Counted from the stretch's first letter, positions 36,643-46,939 are shown. The stretch: DNA of 64,000 nucleotides from Psychrobacter immobilis (GCF_904846185.1 NZ_CAJGZQ010000016.1:25522-89521), one strand, 5' to 3'. Notes: generated by a model from the sequence alone, not told the origin. A program made the numbers and translations.

Positions 36643-37426
36643 TCATGATTCTAGCGACACTTTTAATAATGACTTTAACAATGTTTCTGCCAATCCTTTT
36701 AATAAGACGTCAACTCCTATGTCCAGTCAATCTCACGAAGTTCTGCGTTTAGAGGCACTAAAAAAGTCTTATAATATCGGTCAACCTAATGAGATTGAGG
36801 TGCTGCACGGTATTGACTTAACCATCAGCAATAACGACTTTGCTGCCCTGATTGGTCCTTCTGGTTCAGGTAAAAGTACTTTGCTAAATGTACTAGGGTT
36901 ACTAGATCAGCCAACCAGCGGTGAGCTATATCTATTGGGTCAAGCAACCAGCGCTATGAATGATGCTGGTCGCACCGCTTTGCGTGGCAGTAGTATTGGC
37001 TTTGTCTTTCAATTTCATCATCTGATTCAAGCGTTTAGTGCATTAGACAATATCTTAATGCCGCTAACATTGACAAGGGGTCGTCCAAATAAGCTTACTA
37101 TCCAAAAAGCGCGCGAGCTACTGGCAGCGGTTGGGTTAGAGCGCTTTGCTGACAGTAAACCTAACGAGCTATCAGGTGGTCAGCAACAGCGTGTTGCCAT
37201 TGCACGTGCCTTGATAACCGAACCGGCATTGCTATTGGCTGATGAACCTACAGGTAATCTGGATACCGTGACGGCTGGAGAAGTGTTTGAGCTGTTCCGC
37301 AAAGTCAATCAGGAACGTGATTGCGCGGTATTGCTGGTCACCCATGATCCACGCTTGTCAGCATCTTGCGATCGAACGATTAATTTGGTTGATGGTCGTA
37401 TTGATAGTGATACGTTGAATAATTGA
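36635..37426 (+). CDS. MacB/LolD-type ABC transporter ATP-binding protein
   Basis: This ATPase of about 263 residues overlaps the permease stop by 8 bases when read from the ATG at 36635; the frame opens from a TTG at 36611. The N-terminal 35 residues are Asn/Asp/Ser-rich and not part of the fold; an in-frame ATG at about residue 29 is an alternative start. Motifs are Walker [10 protein letters not shown], signature LSGGQQQR and Walker [13 protein letters not shown]. It drives the tripartite pump, with substrate unknown (macrolide, peptide or lipid are all seen in the family). Confidence 0.88.
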   Translation: MSNHDSSDTFNNDFNNVSANPFNKTSTPMSSQSHEVLRLEALKKSYNIGQPNEIEVLHGIDLTISNNDFAALIGPSGSGKSTLLNVLGLLDQPTSGELYLLGQATSAMNDAGRTALRGSSIGFVFQFHHLIQAFSALDNILMPLTLTRGRPNKLTIQKARELLAAVGLERFADSKPNELSGGQQQRVAIARALITEPALLLADEPTGNLDTVTAGEVFELFRKVNQERDCAVLLVTHDPRLSASCDRTINLVDGRIDSDTLNN

Positions 37427-37891
37427 AAAATATCGTAGTGATAATAAAAGTCATATTGGCGGATTACTTATCTGCTTAACAAGAATTCCTATAAATACCG
37501 CCGTCAATATAGTCATTCCACTATAAAAGCATTACAGCGTTAGCCTCGCTTGAAGTATTTAATATACATCTACACTCGGTTGCCTTGTACTACTTTTAAA
37601 TTGAATCGACTATAGTGACATCAATAAAGGTAGCGGCTTTGATTGTATGAAATCTCATAGAAAACACCCAATAATAAAAAACCCTTTTTTATAAAAATTT
37701 AAGGTAAAAGCTAAATATATCTATATTTCTAGGTCAATGTATTCGTGTCATCACCTTTAGAGCCATGCTCATTCAAAATGATTTTGTTATCTATTGTTAA
37801 ATACCAGTAGATGCTATGTATAATGCAGCACTAGCATAGCTTTCACTCAGTATGGCTTTCACTCATATGCCTTTAATAAGAAGATTACATT
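37427..37891. other. Intergenic region with two 14-bp direct repeats
   Basis: This AT-rich 465-bp gap holds no credible ORF. Two near-identical units, atagctttcactca (37836-37849) and atggctttcactca (37852-37865), lie 27-56 bp before the malic enzyme start. They could be a regulator site or chance. Confidence 0.4.
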
Positions 37892-39574
37892 ATGTCAAAC
37901 AAGCGTCCTTTATATATTCCCGTTGCAGGCCCCGCTCTTTTAGAGACTCCTTTACTAAATAAAGGCAGTGCTTTTTCATCAGAAGAGCGTGATAGCTTTA
38001 ATTTAACTGGGCTATTACCTCATAACATTGAGACAATTGAAGAGCAATCACTACGCGCTTATCATCAACTGCGCTCATTCACTAATGATATGGATAAGCA
38101 TATTTACTTGCGTAACATCCAAGATACCAATGAAACTTTATTTCACCATCTAATTGAGCAGCACATTGAGGAAGTCATGCCGCTCATTTATACCCCAACT
38201 GTGGGTCAAGCATGTGAAAAATTCTCGCAAATTTATCGCCGTAAACGGGGTTTGTTTATCTCATATCCTGAGCGCCATAAAATTGATGACATGCTGCAAA
38301 ATGCCACCAAGCAAAACGTCAAAGTGATCGTTGTCACTGACGGTGAACGTATATTGGGCCTAGGGGATCAAGGTATTGGTGGTATGGGTATTCCTATTGG
38401 TAAATTGGCTTTGTATACCGCTTGTGGTGGTATTAGCCCTGCTTATTGTCTACCAATTTTGTTGGATGTTGGTACCAATAATCAACAACTACTTGATGAC
38501 CCTATGTACATGGGTTGGAGAAACCCACGCATTTCTGGTGATGAGTATAATGAGTTTGTCGACTTATTCATTCAAGCCGTTAAACGTCGTTGGCCTGAGG
38601 CATTATTACAATTTGAAGATTTTGCCCAAGAGAACGCGACACCATTATTGAATAAATATCGTGACCAATTATGCTGCTTCAATGATGACATTCAGGGTAC
38701 TGCTGCTGTTTCAGTAGGTACCTTGATTGCCGCGTGCTTAAACAAGGGTCAGAAGCTTAGCCAACAAAAAATAGCATTTTTAGGCGCAGGGTCTGCTGGT
38801 TGCGGTATTGCTGAGCATATCATTCGCCAAATGCAGCGTGAAGGGTTAACGGAGGCGCAGGCTCGCAGCCAAGTATTTATGGTTGACCGCTATGGCCTGC
38901 TTACTGATAACATGACGGAGCTACAAAAATTCCAAGAACCGTTAGTACAAAAAGAATCTGCTATTGAAAGCTGGGATAAAAGTAAGAAACTCGGTTTAGC
39001 ACAAGTGGTTAAACAAGCAAAAATAACCGTATTATTCGGCGTCAGTGGGCAAAAAGGTCTGTTCACCCAAGAGGTGATCGAATCCTTGTGTGTTAATACT
39101 GAACATCCTATTGTATTACCACTTTCAAACCCCACGTCTCGTGTGGAAGCGACGCCGCAAGAAGTGACTAATTGGAGCAAGGGTAAGGCAATTGTTGCAA
39201 CAGGTAGCCCTTTCCCTCATACCACTTTTGAAGGTCAATCTTTCGAGGTTTCTCAGTGTAATAACAGCTATATTTTCCCCGGAATTGGTCTGGGTGTTTT
39301 AGCAGCACGGGCGACGGGTATTAGCGATAATATGCTCATGGCGGCAAGCCAAGCCCTTGCAGATATATCAATGGAATACGAAAAAGCACCTGGTGCCATC
39401 CTACCGCCGATTAAAGTTATCAGAGAGATCAGTGAAAAAATAGCGTATGCAGTGGCATTGCAAGCGGCTCAAGATAAGCTAGCACTACCTATCACAGCGG
39501 AGAATTTACAACGTCGATTAAAAGCGAATTTTTGGTTACCTGAATATCGTAATTATCGCCGTACTTCTTTCTAA
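37892..39574 (+). CDS. maeA: NAD-dependent malic enzyme
   Basis: This 560-residue enzyme converts malate to pyruvate and CO2 with NAD reduction. Motifs include [38 protein letters not shown], the metal site [11 protein letters not shown], a Rossmann [15 protein letters not shown] and [11 protein letters not shown]. Length and wording match the SfcA/MaeA type rather than the longer NADP enzymes with a phosphotransacetylase tail. It links the citric acid cycle to pyruvate. It is a single gene followed by a strong terminator. Confidence 0.95.
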   Translation: MSNKRPLYIPVAGPALLETPLLNKGSAFSSEERDSFNLTGLLPHNIETIEEQSLRAYHQLRSFTNDMDKHIYLRNIQDTNETLFHHLIEQHIEEVMPLIYTPTVGQACEKFSQIYRRKRGLFISYPERHKIDDMLQNATKQNVKVIVVTDGERILGLGDQGIGGMGIPIGKLALYTACGGISPAYCLPILLDVGTNNQQLLDDPMYMGWRNPRISGDEYNEFVDLFIQAVKRRWPEALLQFEDFAQENATPLLNKYRDQLCCFNDDIQGTAAVSVGTLIAACLNKGQKLSQQKIAFLGAGSAGCGIAEHIIRQMQREGLTEAQARSQVFMVDRYGLLTDNMTELQKFQEPLVQKESAIESWDKSKKLGLAQVVKQAKITVLFGVSGQKGLFTQEVIESLCVNTEHPIVLPLSNPTSRVEATPQEVTNWSKGKAIVATGSPFPHTTFEGQSFEVSQCNNSYIFPGIGLGVLAARATGISDNMLMAASQALADISMEYEKAPGAILPPIKVIREISEKIAYAVALQAAQDKLALPITAENLQRRLKANFWLPEYRNYRRTSF

Positions 39575-39637
39575 TGTTAGAAATTAGATATAACAAATTC
39601 TAATATTAGGCACATTATCTAAGTAAAATATTAAATG

Positions 39638-39686
39638 AAAAAAGGTTGCTAACGCTATATTACATATAGTATTGGCAACCTTTTTT
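39638..39686 (+). terminator. Intrinsic terminator after the malic enzyme gene
   Basis: aaaaaaggttgc pairs with gcaacctttttt. A second inner stem (tatatta/tatagta-like) extends it. T-run present. Confidence 0.85.
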
Positions 39687-39779
39687 ACTGCTATCCAATC
39701 CATTAGTTTACCAAGTTTACTTTTACCGATTCTTCAGCACAGTTCAATGATTGTTTTCTATTAAATTCTAGACAATAAA

Positions 39780-39814
39780 AAACCCTTACAAGTCAGCAGT
39801 GACTGTAAGGGTTT
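39780..39814 (-). terminator. Terminator of a lost leftward gene, probably a tRNA
   Basis: aaacccttaca pairs with tgtaagggttt, and on the minus strand is followed by a T-run (ttttttatt). No gene now leads into it on the minus strand except the tRNA-like 3' end at 39820-39833. Confidence 0.6.
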
Positions 39815-39819
39815 GAATT

Positions 39820-39833
39820 TGGTGGGCCCAGTA
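39820..39833 (-). other. Possible tRNA 3'-end remnant / attachment site at island edge
   Basis: On the minus strand the sequence reads tactgggcccacca, ending in CCA like a tRNA 3' end (acceptor arm, discriminator A and CCA), just before a good terminator. The sequence upstream (39834 onwards) does not form a T-arm, so the tRNA body is missing. This is what one side of an integrated island looks like when integration used a tRNA 3' end. The tRNA species and matching second site are not seen here. Confidence 0.35.
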
Positions 39834-40477
39834 TCAACCACATTAAAATATCAAGTTATTGATTTAATTAATTTTATTTAAAAATATTTTTCATTATACC
39901 AACGGTTATACCAACAATTTAATATTGTTGTTAGCCTAAATCTACGCAGTAAAAAGTAAGAATATAAACATGTTAATTTTTGTTATTTACAAACCTCAAC
40001 TAAAATTAATGCATTTCCATAAGATTGATGACCTTGCGTAATGCCATCATAATATAGTCTTTCCTCAATGCTTTGACATTCACTTGTCAGAACATGTTGG
40101 AATAGGTGCTATAAATTAACGTCCAATTATAATTGCTTTTATGCTCCAACTGCATTAGCTTCTCTTTTTCGTAGATTGATTAGCGGGCTATGTTATCGCA
40201 AACCTCAAATCATAATATGATTCATGGATGTTTGTTATTATATCGAGTAAAAGACTTAAGTTAAGCCTTTACATTCGCAGTTGTATGGCATAAATTAAAA
40301 ACGTTTATAAACGCCAATCTCAACTTATCGTAGGCTTTTGATTTTTATAGAATTTAAAATTCTAATTGTTTTAACTGAAATTTTAAAAACTAAGTAAACC
40401 AATACCTTAGAAAAACAAGTTGAGAGTGGGGTTTTATAAGTACTTTATTTATCAGACTATATTATAAGGAAGTAAGA
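39834..40477. other. AT-rich gap with no recognised gene
   Basis: About 640 bp with no ORF of convincing length, codon style or ribosome site. It lies between the possible island edge and the first small gene, and must contain that gene's promoter, probably with its leader near 40380-40470. Confidence 0.4.
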
Positions 40478-40630
40478 ATGAGTGATCCAAAAAATGGTGG
40501 TACAAATTCAGAAGGTAGAATAGGCTCTGGTATCGAGTCAGACAAAGGTTCGTGGCCATTAAGCAATAAGGGACAGCAACCACCTCCTCCTTCTAGTCAA
40601 ATACCAGAACTTAAAAAACCTAAAAAATAG
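40478..40630 (+). CDS. Small hypothetical protein, LKKPKK-tailed (copy 1)
   Basis: This 50-residue ORF begins ATG with AAGGA seven bases before it. The product is Gly/Ser/Asn-rich at first (MSDPKNGGTNSEGRIGSG) and ends in a proline-rich basic tail, PPPPSSQIPELKKPKK. It has no signal peptide or membrane span and looks disordered. A second ORF 69 bp downstream has the same layout and tail, GQ-x-P-x-PP-x-S-x2-P-x-LKKPKK, so both are likely real genes and paralogues. I do not recognise the family. Confidence 0.6.
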   Translation: MSDPKNGGTNSEGRIGSGIESDKGSWPLSNKGQQPPPPSSQIPELKKPKK

Positions 40631-40699
40631 CATACTCACCTCGGTAGCAGTAAACCTTAGTTATGATTATAAACTCATTGAAATCAATAGGACAAAATC

Positions 40700-40855
40700 A
40701 TGGGGAACTCAAGTAACAATAGTTCTGATTCAGATCGTAAAATAAAATCCGATCGAGGAGGTTCTGTAAGCGGATCTTTAGGTGATGCATCAATTGGGCA
40801 AAGACCAACACCGCCAACCAGCGCGCTACCACCTCTCAAGAAACCAAAAAAATAA
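40700..40855 (+). CDS. Small hypothetical protein, LKKPKK-tailed (copy 2)
   Basis: This 51-residue ORF has AGGA eight bases before its ATG. It reads MGNSSNNSSDSDRKIKSDRGG, then GSLGDASIGQRPTPPTSAL, and ends PPLKKPKK. Conservation with the upstream copy is highest over the last 18 residues. The shared tail, tandem placement and separate ribosome sites argue for genuine expression. Its stop codon is 5 bp from the stop of the convergent membrane-protein gene, so the two transcripts would overlap. Function unknown. Confidence 0.6.
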   Translation: MGNSSNNSSDSDRKIKSDRGGSVSGSLGDASIGQRPTPPTSALPPLKKPKK

Positions 40856-40860
40856 TACGT

Positions 40861-41463
40861 TTAATTTTTTTTAACATAACGCATTTCTAAGAGTTTGATG
40901 TCTTCTCTAGGGAAGTAAGTAACCATACTACCAAGATCATCTGCTAGCTTGACGTCATCCTCTTCTACCCAATCTCCATCTTTTTTTGCAATATGCGTTA
41001 CATAAAAGGCAATTCCATCGTCATCCATAGTAAAGGGCGCAAATGGCTCACCTACAAAATCAACTGTATTATTACAAGCATAACAAGTACCATCTTTGTG
41101 GTATAGCTTAACTTGTAGTGCTCCTACTTTTTTATGTGAAGATAGCGTTTTCCATACATCTCCTAAATTTAGAGTGTTACTCACATTTCTTTTATATAGA
41201 AAATCTCTCCACTTTTCTTCACCCCATGTCAGCCACAAGTATGCAATCAACAGCCCTGAGGGTATAGCAAAATAAGCATACGGTGAATCCCATAGCTGAA
41301 CTGTTAGAGCAGTTGGCAGCCCCAACACTAGTATAAGCATCCACACATCAACTAGCTTTTCAGTCTTTCTATGGTCGCGCCTAAGTAAGACATAACCGAT
41401 ATAGCCAGAAACTAGTGTGGCCTGTACTTGTAAAGGCAACTGTAGTAATTCTTGCATAAGCAT
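40861..41463 (-). CDS. Hypothetical membrane protein with soluble C-terminal domain
   Basis: This 200-residue protein has three hydrophobic segments in its first 85 residues (about 10-27, 41-58 and 65-82), then a soluble, probably cytoplasmic domain of about 110 residues with YHKDGTCYACNNTVDFVG and ending LLEMRYVKKN. I do not recognise it with confidence. It lies 233 bp downstream of the NACHT gene on the same strand and could be cotranscribed. Membrane proteins with small C-terminal domains are common partners or guards in defence islands, but this is context only. Confidence 0.6.
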   Translation of the reverse strand: MLMQELLQLPLQVQATLVSGYIGYVLLRRDHRKTEKLVDVWMLILVLGLPTALTVQLWDSPYAYFAIPSGLLIAYLWLTWGEEKWRDFLYKRNVSNTLNLGDVWKTLSSHKKVGALQVKLYHKDGTCYACNNTVDFVGEPFAPFTMDDDGIAFYVTHIAKKDGDWVEEDDVKLADDLGSMVTYFPREDIKLLEMRYVKKN

Positions 41464-41696
41464 CCCCTAACTTTTGACTATTATTATTGCACATACTCAG
41501 AGTGCAGTTTAAGAATGAAACGCAATAAAAAACTTGTTACTATTAAACGAATTACCTTATAAAAATACTAGGAAAGATTAGGCAAGGTAACTTAATTTAG
41601 GCTTTAGTTTTTTAATATGCACCAACCTTATTTGTCAGCAAATTAACTTGAATATAATTTAAAGCTTCGATAATTAAAATTACTATAGTTTTCATA

Positions 41697-44600
41697 TCAT
41701 AAAATTTCAAAACTCACATTATCTAAAACTTCACCCAGTGAAAATAAATTGTTGTCAACAATACTGTAACCATAATGGTGCTTGTCATCAGAGAGCAGTT
41801 CTTTTTTCTTCCAGTCTAGAATATCTTTATCGATACGCCCGGCTGATTCTAATAGTGAATAGAAAGAAATCTTTTTATGGGTAGAGTTCGTATCTAGTAG
41901 TTGAAACTTGACTTCGGCTTGAAGGACTGTATCATTTTTAAACCTTCGCATTAATGGCTGAGAAAAAAAATGGTATTCATAATATGCTTCATTATAGTTA
42001 AGGAAAACGATATCAAAAAAATCCATTATATTTTTCAAATCTCTGAATAGAAATTTTATCGAATACGCTAAATCTCTATTTATAGAAATAGATTTTTCTG
42101 CAATTCTATCAAATTCGCTTTTTAGCTCTTCATTTTCAGGCCAGCCGTAACATAAAGCCATTAACCTACCTGAATGCTTGTCTATACCCCTGATTTGAGA
42201 TACTAGATCATATACATCCTTATCTTGGCTAAAGCGTTCTCCAAGCATTCGACCACTATAGACAGCTAAACCTTCATTATCGCTATCAATATTCTTAATT
42301 AGAATCTTCTTCAAAGAATTACTATTTGTTGATATTCTGCTTAGGAAATCTATAAGGTTAATGTTATCGATGTCATCAATATTATCTTCAATAAAACTTA
42401 AGATGTAGGGGGCGGATTGAGCATCTTTTGATGAATATTTAGCTATGAACCCCCAAACAGGTTGGATGTTATCGATACTATATCTTGATATCTTACTGAA
42501 ATCTTTGTCGATTACTTTATAGATATAGTCGAAGTTTGCTATAAGTTTATCTGTCATAACTCTACTATGTTTATAACTATCATCAAAACTTAATTCAGGA
42601 CTAGCACGTCTTTCTTCATCAGTTCTATCTGCCATGTATTGAGACTCATCAAATAGCTGATAGTAATCATCTAGACTTTCTAGAGTTAGAAAGCCAAAAA
42701 AAGCAATGCGTCTATCCACTTGAAAAGTTGGTCCAGTCTGGAACACTAAATTTTGAGATACCTCCAAAACTGTTTCAGGAGATTTTTCCTTTATAAAGTC
42801 GAAATATGTTAAAGCAGATGCTGATTTTATCACCTCATTCTCTTCATCATGGAACTGGCTTAATCTACTTACAATTTCATCATCACCAATACGGTTTTGA
42901 GCCAGCTCACTTATAAGCTTTAATCGCAAGTTTTCTGCCAAAGGTAAGGAGGTTGAGATTAGATCTTCAAAATTGGGAATTAAGTAAGAATAGTATTTAA
43001 AAACTACTTCTGGAAACTTTGATAGATTTCGAATTGCTAACTGCTTAATTTTATCATTCTGATGAAAATGACTAACCAGTGTATGTAATGCTTCGTAATA
43101 TCGTCCAGTCTCTTTACTCAATGACTCAAGTTCATATTCAATAAAATTATCTAGAATGTTTTTATCAAAATAATTTTTATCCAATGTGATTAATGGAGAT
43201 AATGCACGCTCTCTAAATTTACACTCTCTGTCAAAAAGTATTTTCTCAGCGATAATAATACCTTCTGAAGGTTTGTTTCTAAACACATCTTTTATATAAT
43301 ATGCAGATATAGACGTGTATGCATTAGTTGACTTAAAGTAGTTTTCTAAAGACTTCTGTACCTCCTTGTCATCACTCCAACCAGCTAATAAAGCCGTTAT
43401 TGACCAATAGGCATTAGAAGAGCTTTCTAAGGTATCCAAGAATTCTCTTTTATTTTCATCCGTACGTCCAATCAAGCCAGCATAGGATTTTTCCATTTGT
43501 GGATGTATTCCTTTGGCGCTTTTGATTTTCTTATTAACTACTGAAATAACTTTAGGATTGTTACTAAAATTTTCTGCTAATAACTTCCATAAAATAGCGG
43601 AATGTATAAATGGAAAAGGATACTCTTTATTTTCAAACTCTTCTGTTATCCTATCTACTACTTCGTCTAAGTCATTATAGTGTTCAAACAAGATACGCCA
43701 TGCAGTTTCTTTCCTAATTTTTGCATCACTTATACTTAAGTTTAAAGAGTCAATAAGATGTATATAGAGCTCTTTACTCTTTGACCAACCATCAATTAAA
43801 ATTCTTTCAATCTCATCATCGAGTGTATAACTTGCGCTGCTTTGCTTATTAACGAACGTATCTAAGTCTTTAATAGTATGACAACCTAAATGAATCTTTA
43901 ATTTCATGACAAAGACAAAAATATCAGGGTGCTCTGTAGCTCCATACTTGTTTAGATATTTCTTTCTAATCCTATTATCGACCTTGTCAGAGATTATTGA
44001 ATTAACGAAATAGGCAAGTATTTCAGGGTTATAACAGCTTTCCATAAGTTGAGTAACTTTATCAAATAGCCACTTATCATTAATAAATTGCTGTATTCGC
44101 TTGGATGCTTCCAATTTTTGATAATGGTTTCCGTCAATAATGGACTTAAACAAAAACTCTTTGATAGCTGGTGTAAGTTGGTTGAAATTGGCATGCCCTA
44201 GTGCTTGTAGACGAGTATCACTGTAATTATACTTATTAGGGAAGTATCTAAAAAAGAAATCGAGTAGTTGAGAGCGTATTTTGTTATTAAAAAGGGCTTT
44301 TAACAGTATCTCCCACATAATTTCTTTTTTGGCGGGATTGGTCTCGTATTCGAATATTTTGATAAAATCACTAAGGTAGTTTTTGGACAAATCTACTGGT
44401 GCATTACTTAGTGTTAAAGCTATGGAAGCTTTTAGAAAGTCTACATAATGTAACTCATTACCTTCCGATATTTTTATACAATCGAAATGCTGTTTAAAGT
44501 ATTTTTTCTTCGGTGAGGGGATTAAGCCAAAGTAAAAAGTAATCACTTGATTCCATTGTAGTAAGCTTGCATAAGCCTCAATCTTGCCCTGTGATACATC

Positions 44601-46550
44601 AGAATCAAAATTCATAAGGTACTTAGCAGACATAAATTCTTGAAACTGACGGTGCATAAAAGCAATTTCAGTAGGTGATTTTTCTATGATGATACCAATT
44701 TTGTTAGCGCCTATATCCAATATATCTTTACTGAGTTTTTTTGCTTGCGGAGAGTGATAGTGCATTTCTTCTTCAAAGTATTTGCTAATTACCTTGGTTG
44801 CATCATTTTTTGATATTACTCCATCATGATGCTCTTCTTGAATATGCATAGCCAGTATGATGAAGACTTCTTCAATATCAAAATCAAGGTCTATTTCTTC
44901 TGATATATTTGCTGATACTCGACGTTTAGTAGGGTGTTTTTTTATCAAGTATTCAGTAATACTCTCAAGTATTTCTACTTTATTTTTAGGTAGTACTGCA
45001 TTCTGAAATCGTTGAGAAATTAGTATGCTAAGTAATAAAGGGTTGTCGGATAATCTGTAGAGATCTTTAGACTTCTTTAATTCTACTAAAAATTGATTTG
45101 TCTCCAATTCAACGTATCCGTTAATTGTCTTATTTAAATGAGCCATCAGTTTAGTGTACCAATAACTTATGTGTTCTTTTTTTTGAGTATCAGATAGGTT
45201 GGCTATAGTATGGATTTGTAATTGTTGAAAGTACTCTTGCTGAAGTCTATATCCGTAGGGCCTACTAGAATAAATAACTTTCGCATTCTTGAGAGAGGTT
45301 TGAGTCTCAATTTTTGCTATAGCTTGCTTGGCAACAGTTATATTTGTCCATTCATCGACACCATCTACTACCAATAGTAAGCGTTCGTCATCTAACGCAT
45401 CTTTGACTATGTCGAATATAGACTCACTGTTATTACTTCTGAACCATAAACACAATAAGTCACTAAGGTTAAGGTTTTCGTCTCGATGCAGATTTTTAGT
45501 AATAAATGCGAATGGCAACCAAATAGGTAGTAAGTCGCCCCATTTCTTAGTTATATTTTTAAGTTTGGGATGCGTAGATAATAAGTCTAATACAAGATAA
45601 CGCAACAATGTACTTTTGCCAGAGCCAGGCTCTCCTAGTATCATTATGTTATCTGAGGTAGGTAAATGAGCATCTATGCTCAATCGAACCTCGGTTTCAT
45701 AATTAATAATTTCAAAACTCTTAGGCTCTTTAGTTTTATCTAATTCACTTTCTTTAGAGAGAATATCAGAGTATTCGAAATCATCTGCTCTCTTATCAAG
45801 ACGTCTATACTCACTTGCTTGTTGTTTTTGTATAAATTCTGGCTTAATAAAACGTTCTTGAAGCCTGATAGCACAATCATCTAGATAGCCAGACGGAATG
45901 CTAGGGTCATATTTTTGAAAAATAGTATCGTATATCCTATAGAGTTCTACTCGATAAATAGTAATTTGATGAGCATCTAACTTCTTAGTCTTTCGGATTT
46001 GGTTTAGTGCATCTTCTCCATGAAATGCTTTCACCCATCCTTCACCAAAAAAATCGAATACAATGGATGGATAGTCTTTCAATAGTCGTGAAATTTTAGA
46101 CTTATCGAGTGTCTTAAATGTGATACCTTGGTTCGCAAGCTTAGTTTTCAACTCATTAAATTTATTTTGTAATTCAGTTCTATCCAGCGTTGTACTGGTA
46201 CAAAAGGTAAACTCATCACTATTTTTAAACCAATCTCCATCTTCGAAAACTTTAACAGCCTTGTCCAAATCACCCTCTTTAACTTTTTGATATTTTTTAC
46301 ATTGGTAGGAGGCATACTTATCCCCCTTATAAGCAAAGATATCAATACCATCCTGCTTCTGACCTTTAATACCATAGATTTCACAATCATCAATCGAATG
46401 ATCAATTTGAACTATTCTAAGGCAGAGCTTTTCAAAGTCTTCCCAAGCCAGCTCTTCAACTGGCAAAGTATCAACTGTTCCTTGAATTGGAGGTTTTACT
46501 TTAGAAGTGTTAGGAGTATGAAGGTATGTAGTATTTAATTCATTAATCAT
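41697..46550 (-). CDS. NACHT-family NTPase with N-terminal restriction-nuclease-like domain
   Basis: This 1617-residue protein is built like a bacterial NLR immune protein. Residues about 30-130 form a PD-(D/E)XK (Mrr-like) nuclease: WEDFEKLCLRIV, then GIKGQKQDGIDIFAY with the catalytic Asp, and YQCKKYQKV with the Gln-x-Lys. Residues about 295-560 form the NACHT NTPase with Walker [16 protein letters not shown] (near residue 303) and Walker B LLLVVDGVDEW (near 393). The last thousand residues are helical repeats (HEAT/ARM-like), the usual sensor part. Family members sense phage proteins and activate the nuclease to abort infection. It is AT-rich relative to the first 40 kb. Confidence 0.85.
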   Translation of the reverse strand: MINELNTTYLHTPNTSKVKPPIQGTVDTLPVEELAWEDFEKLCLRIVQIDHSIDDCEIYGIKGQKQDGIDIFAYKGDKYASYQCKKYQKVKEGDLDKAVKVFEDGDWFKNSDEFTFCTSTTLDRTELQNKFNELKTKLANQGITFKTLDKSKISRLLKDYPSIVFDFFGEGWVKAFHGEDALNQIRKTKKLDAHQITIYRVELYRIYDTIFQKYDPSIPSGYLDDCAIRLQERFIKPEFIQKQQASEYRRLDKRADDFEYSDILSKESELDKTKEPKSFEIINYETEVRLSIDAHLPTSDNIMILGEPGSGKSTLLRYLVLDLLSTHPKLKNITKKWGDLLPIWLPFAFITKNLHRDENLNLSDLLCLWFRSNNSESIFDIVKDALDDERLLLVVDGVDEWTNITVAKQAIAKIETQTSLKNAKVIYSSRPYGYRLQQEYFQQLQIHTIANLSDTQKKEHISYWYTKLMAHLNKTINGYVELETNQFLVELKKSKDLYRLSDNPLLLSILISQRFQNAVLPKNKVEILESITEYLIKKHPTKRRVSANISEEIDLDFDIEEVFIILAMHIQEEHHDGVISKNDATKVISKYFEEEMHYHSPQAKKLSKDILDIGANKIGIIIEKSPTEIAFMHRQFQEFMSAKYLMNFDSDVSQGKIEAYASLLQWNQVITFYFGLIPSPKKKYFKQHFDCIKISEGNELHYVDFLKASIALTLSNAPVDLSKNYLSDFIKIFEYETNPAKKEIMWEILLKALFNNKIRSQLLDFFFRYFPNKYNYSDTRLQALGHANFNQLTPAIKEFLFKSIIDGNHYQKLEASKRIQQFINDKWLFDKVTQLMESCYNPEILAYFVNSIISDKVDNRIRKKYLNKYGATEHPDIFVFVMKLKIHLGCHTIKDLDTFVNKQSSASYTLDDEIERILIDGWSKSKELYIHLIDSLNLSISDAKIRKETAWRILFEHYNDLDEVVDRITEEFENKEYPFPFIHSAILWKLLAENFSNNPKVISVVNKKIKSAKGIHPQMEKSYAGLIGRTDENKREFLDTLESSSNAYWSITALLAGWSDDKEVQKSLENYFKSTNAYTSISAYYIKDVFRNKPSEGIIIAEKILFDRECKFRERALSPLITLDKNYFDKNILDNFIEYELESLSKETGRYYEALHTLVSHFHQNDKIKQLAIRNLSKFPEVVFKYYSYLIPNFEDLISTSLPLAENLRLKLISELAQNRIGDDEIVSRLSQFHDEENEVIKSASALTYFDFIKEKSPETVLEVSQNLVFQTGPTFQVDRRIAFFGFLTLESLDDYYQLFDESQYMADRTDEERRASPELSFDDSYKHSRVMTDKLIANFDYIYKVIDKDFSKISRYSIDNIQPVWGFIAKYSSKDAQSAPYILSFIEDNIDDIDNINLIDFLSRISTNSNSLKKILIKNIDSDNEGLAVYSGRMLGERFSQDKDVYDLVSQIRGIDKHSGRLMALCYGWPENEELKSEFDRIAEKSISINRDLAYSIKFLFRDLKNIMDFFDIVFLNYNEAYYEYHFFSQPLMRRFKNDTVLQAEVKFQLLDTNSTHKKISFYSLLESAGRIDKDILDWKKKELLSDDKHHYGYSIVDNNLFSLGEVLDNVSFEIL

Positions 46551-46686
46551 GGAGTAGCCGTTTCGATTATGACAATTGTTTAGTTAGTATAATAAGGGTT
46601 TAAAGTTATTTGTATGGGCTGAGTTTGGAATGGAAAGATTATGACACTCAGCACCCCAATATTAACTAAGCCACCTAATAAAAAAA

Positions 46687-46820
46687 TGGTGGTGTATCAG
46701 AAAGTATGCTGGTTAAAACTTGAACAATTTTTGAAGCCTTGAAAGCCCTATAGAATCAGAGAACTTAGCATAGATTTCTTATTGACTTCTATCGCCAGCA
46801 TACTTTTTAGAACACCACCA
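46687..46820. mobile_element. Candidate MITE with 26-bp terminal inverted repeats
   Basis: A 134-bp unit starts TGGTGGTGTATCAGAAAGTA and ends with the complement of TGGTGGTGTTCTAAAAAGTA; both arms continue TGCTGG. The 26-base arms match at 22 positions. There is no coding potential inside. Both flanks are A-runs (7 and 6 A), which may hide a target duplication. It lies upstream of the NACHT gene. Confidence 0.5.
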
Positions 46821-46939
46821 AAAAAATTAGTAATCTACCATGCACGTACTACGAACATTAGCTTAAATCGTTTATAAGCATAGCGATCCCATGTTCTGGT
46901 TAATAGTAGTAGGTTTATAAATGACTTTCATATACCCGC

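Noticed and set aside
37427..37891. Riboswitch or small RNA before the malic enzyme gene
   Set aside because: No conserved aptamer pattern or strong hairpin with T-run could be identified by eye.
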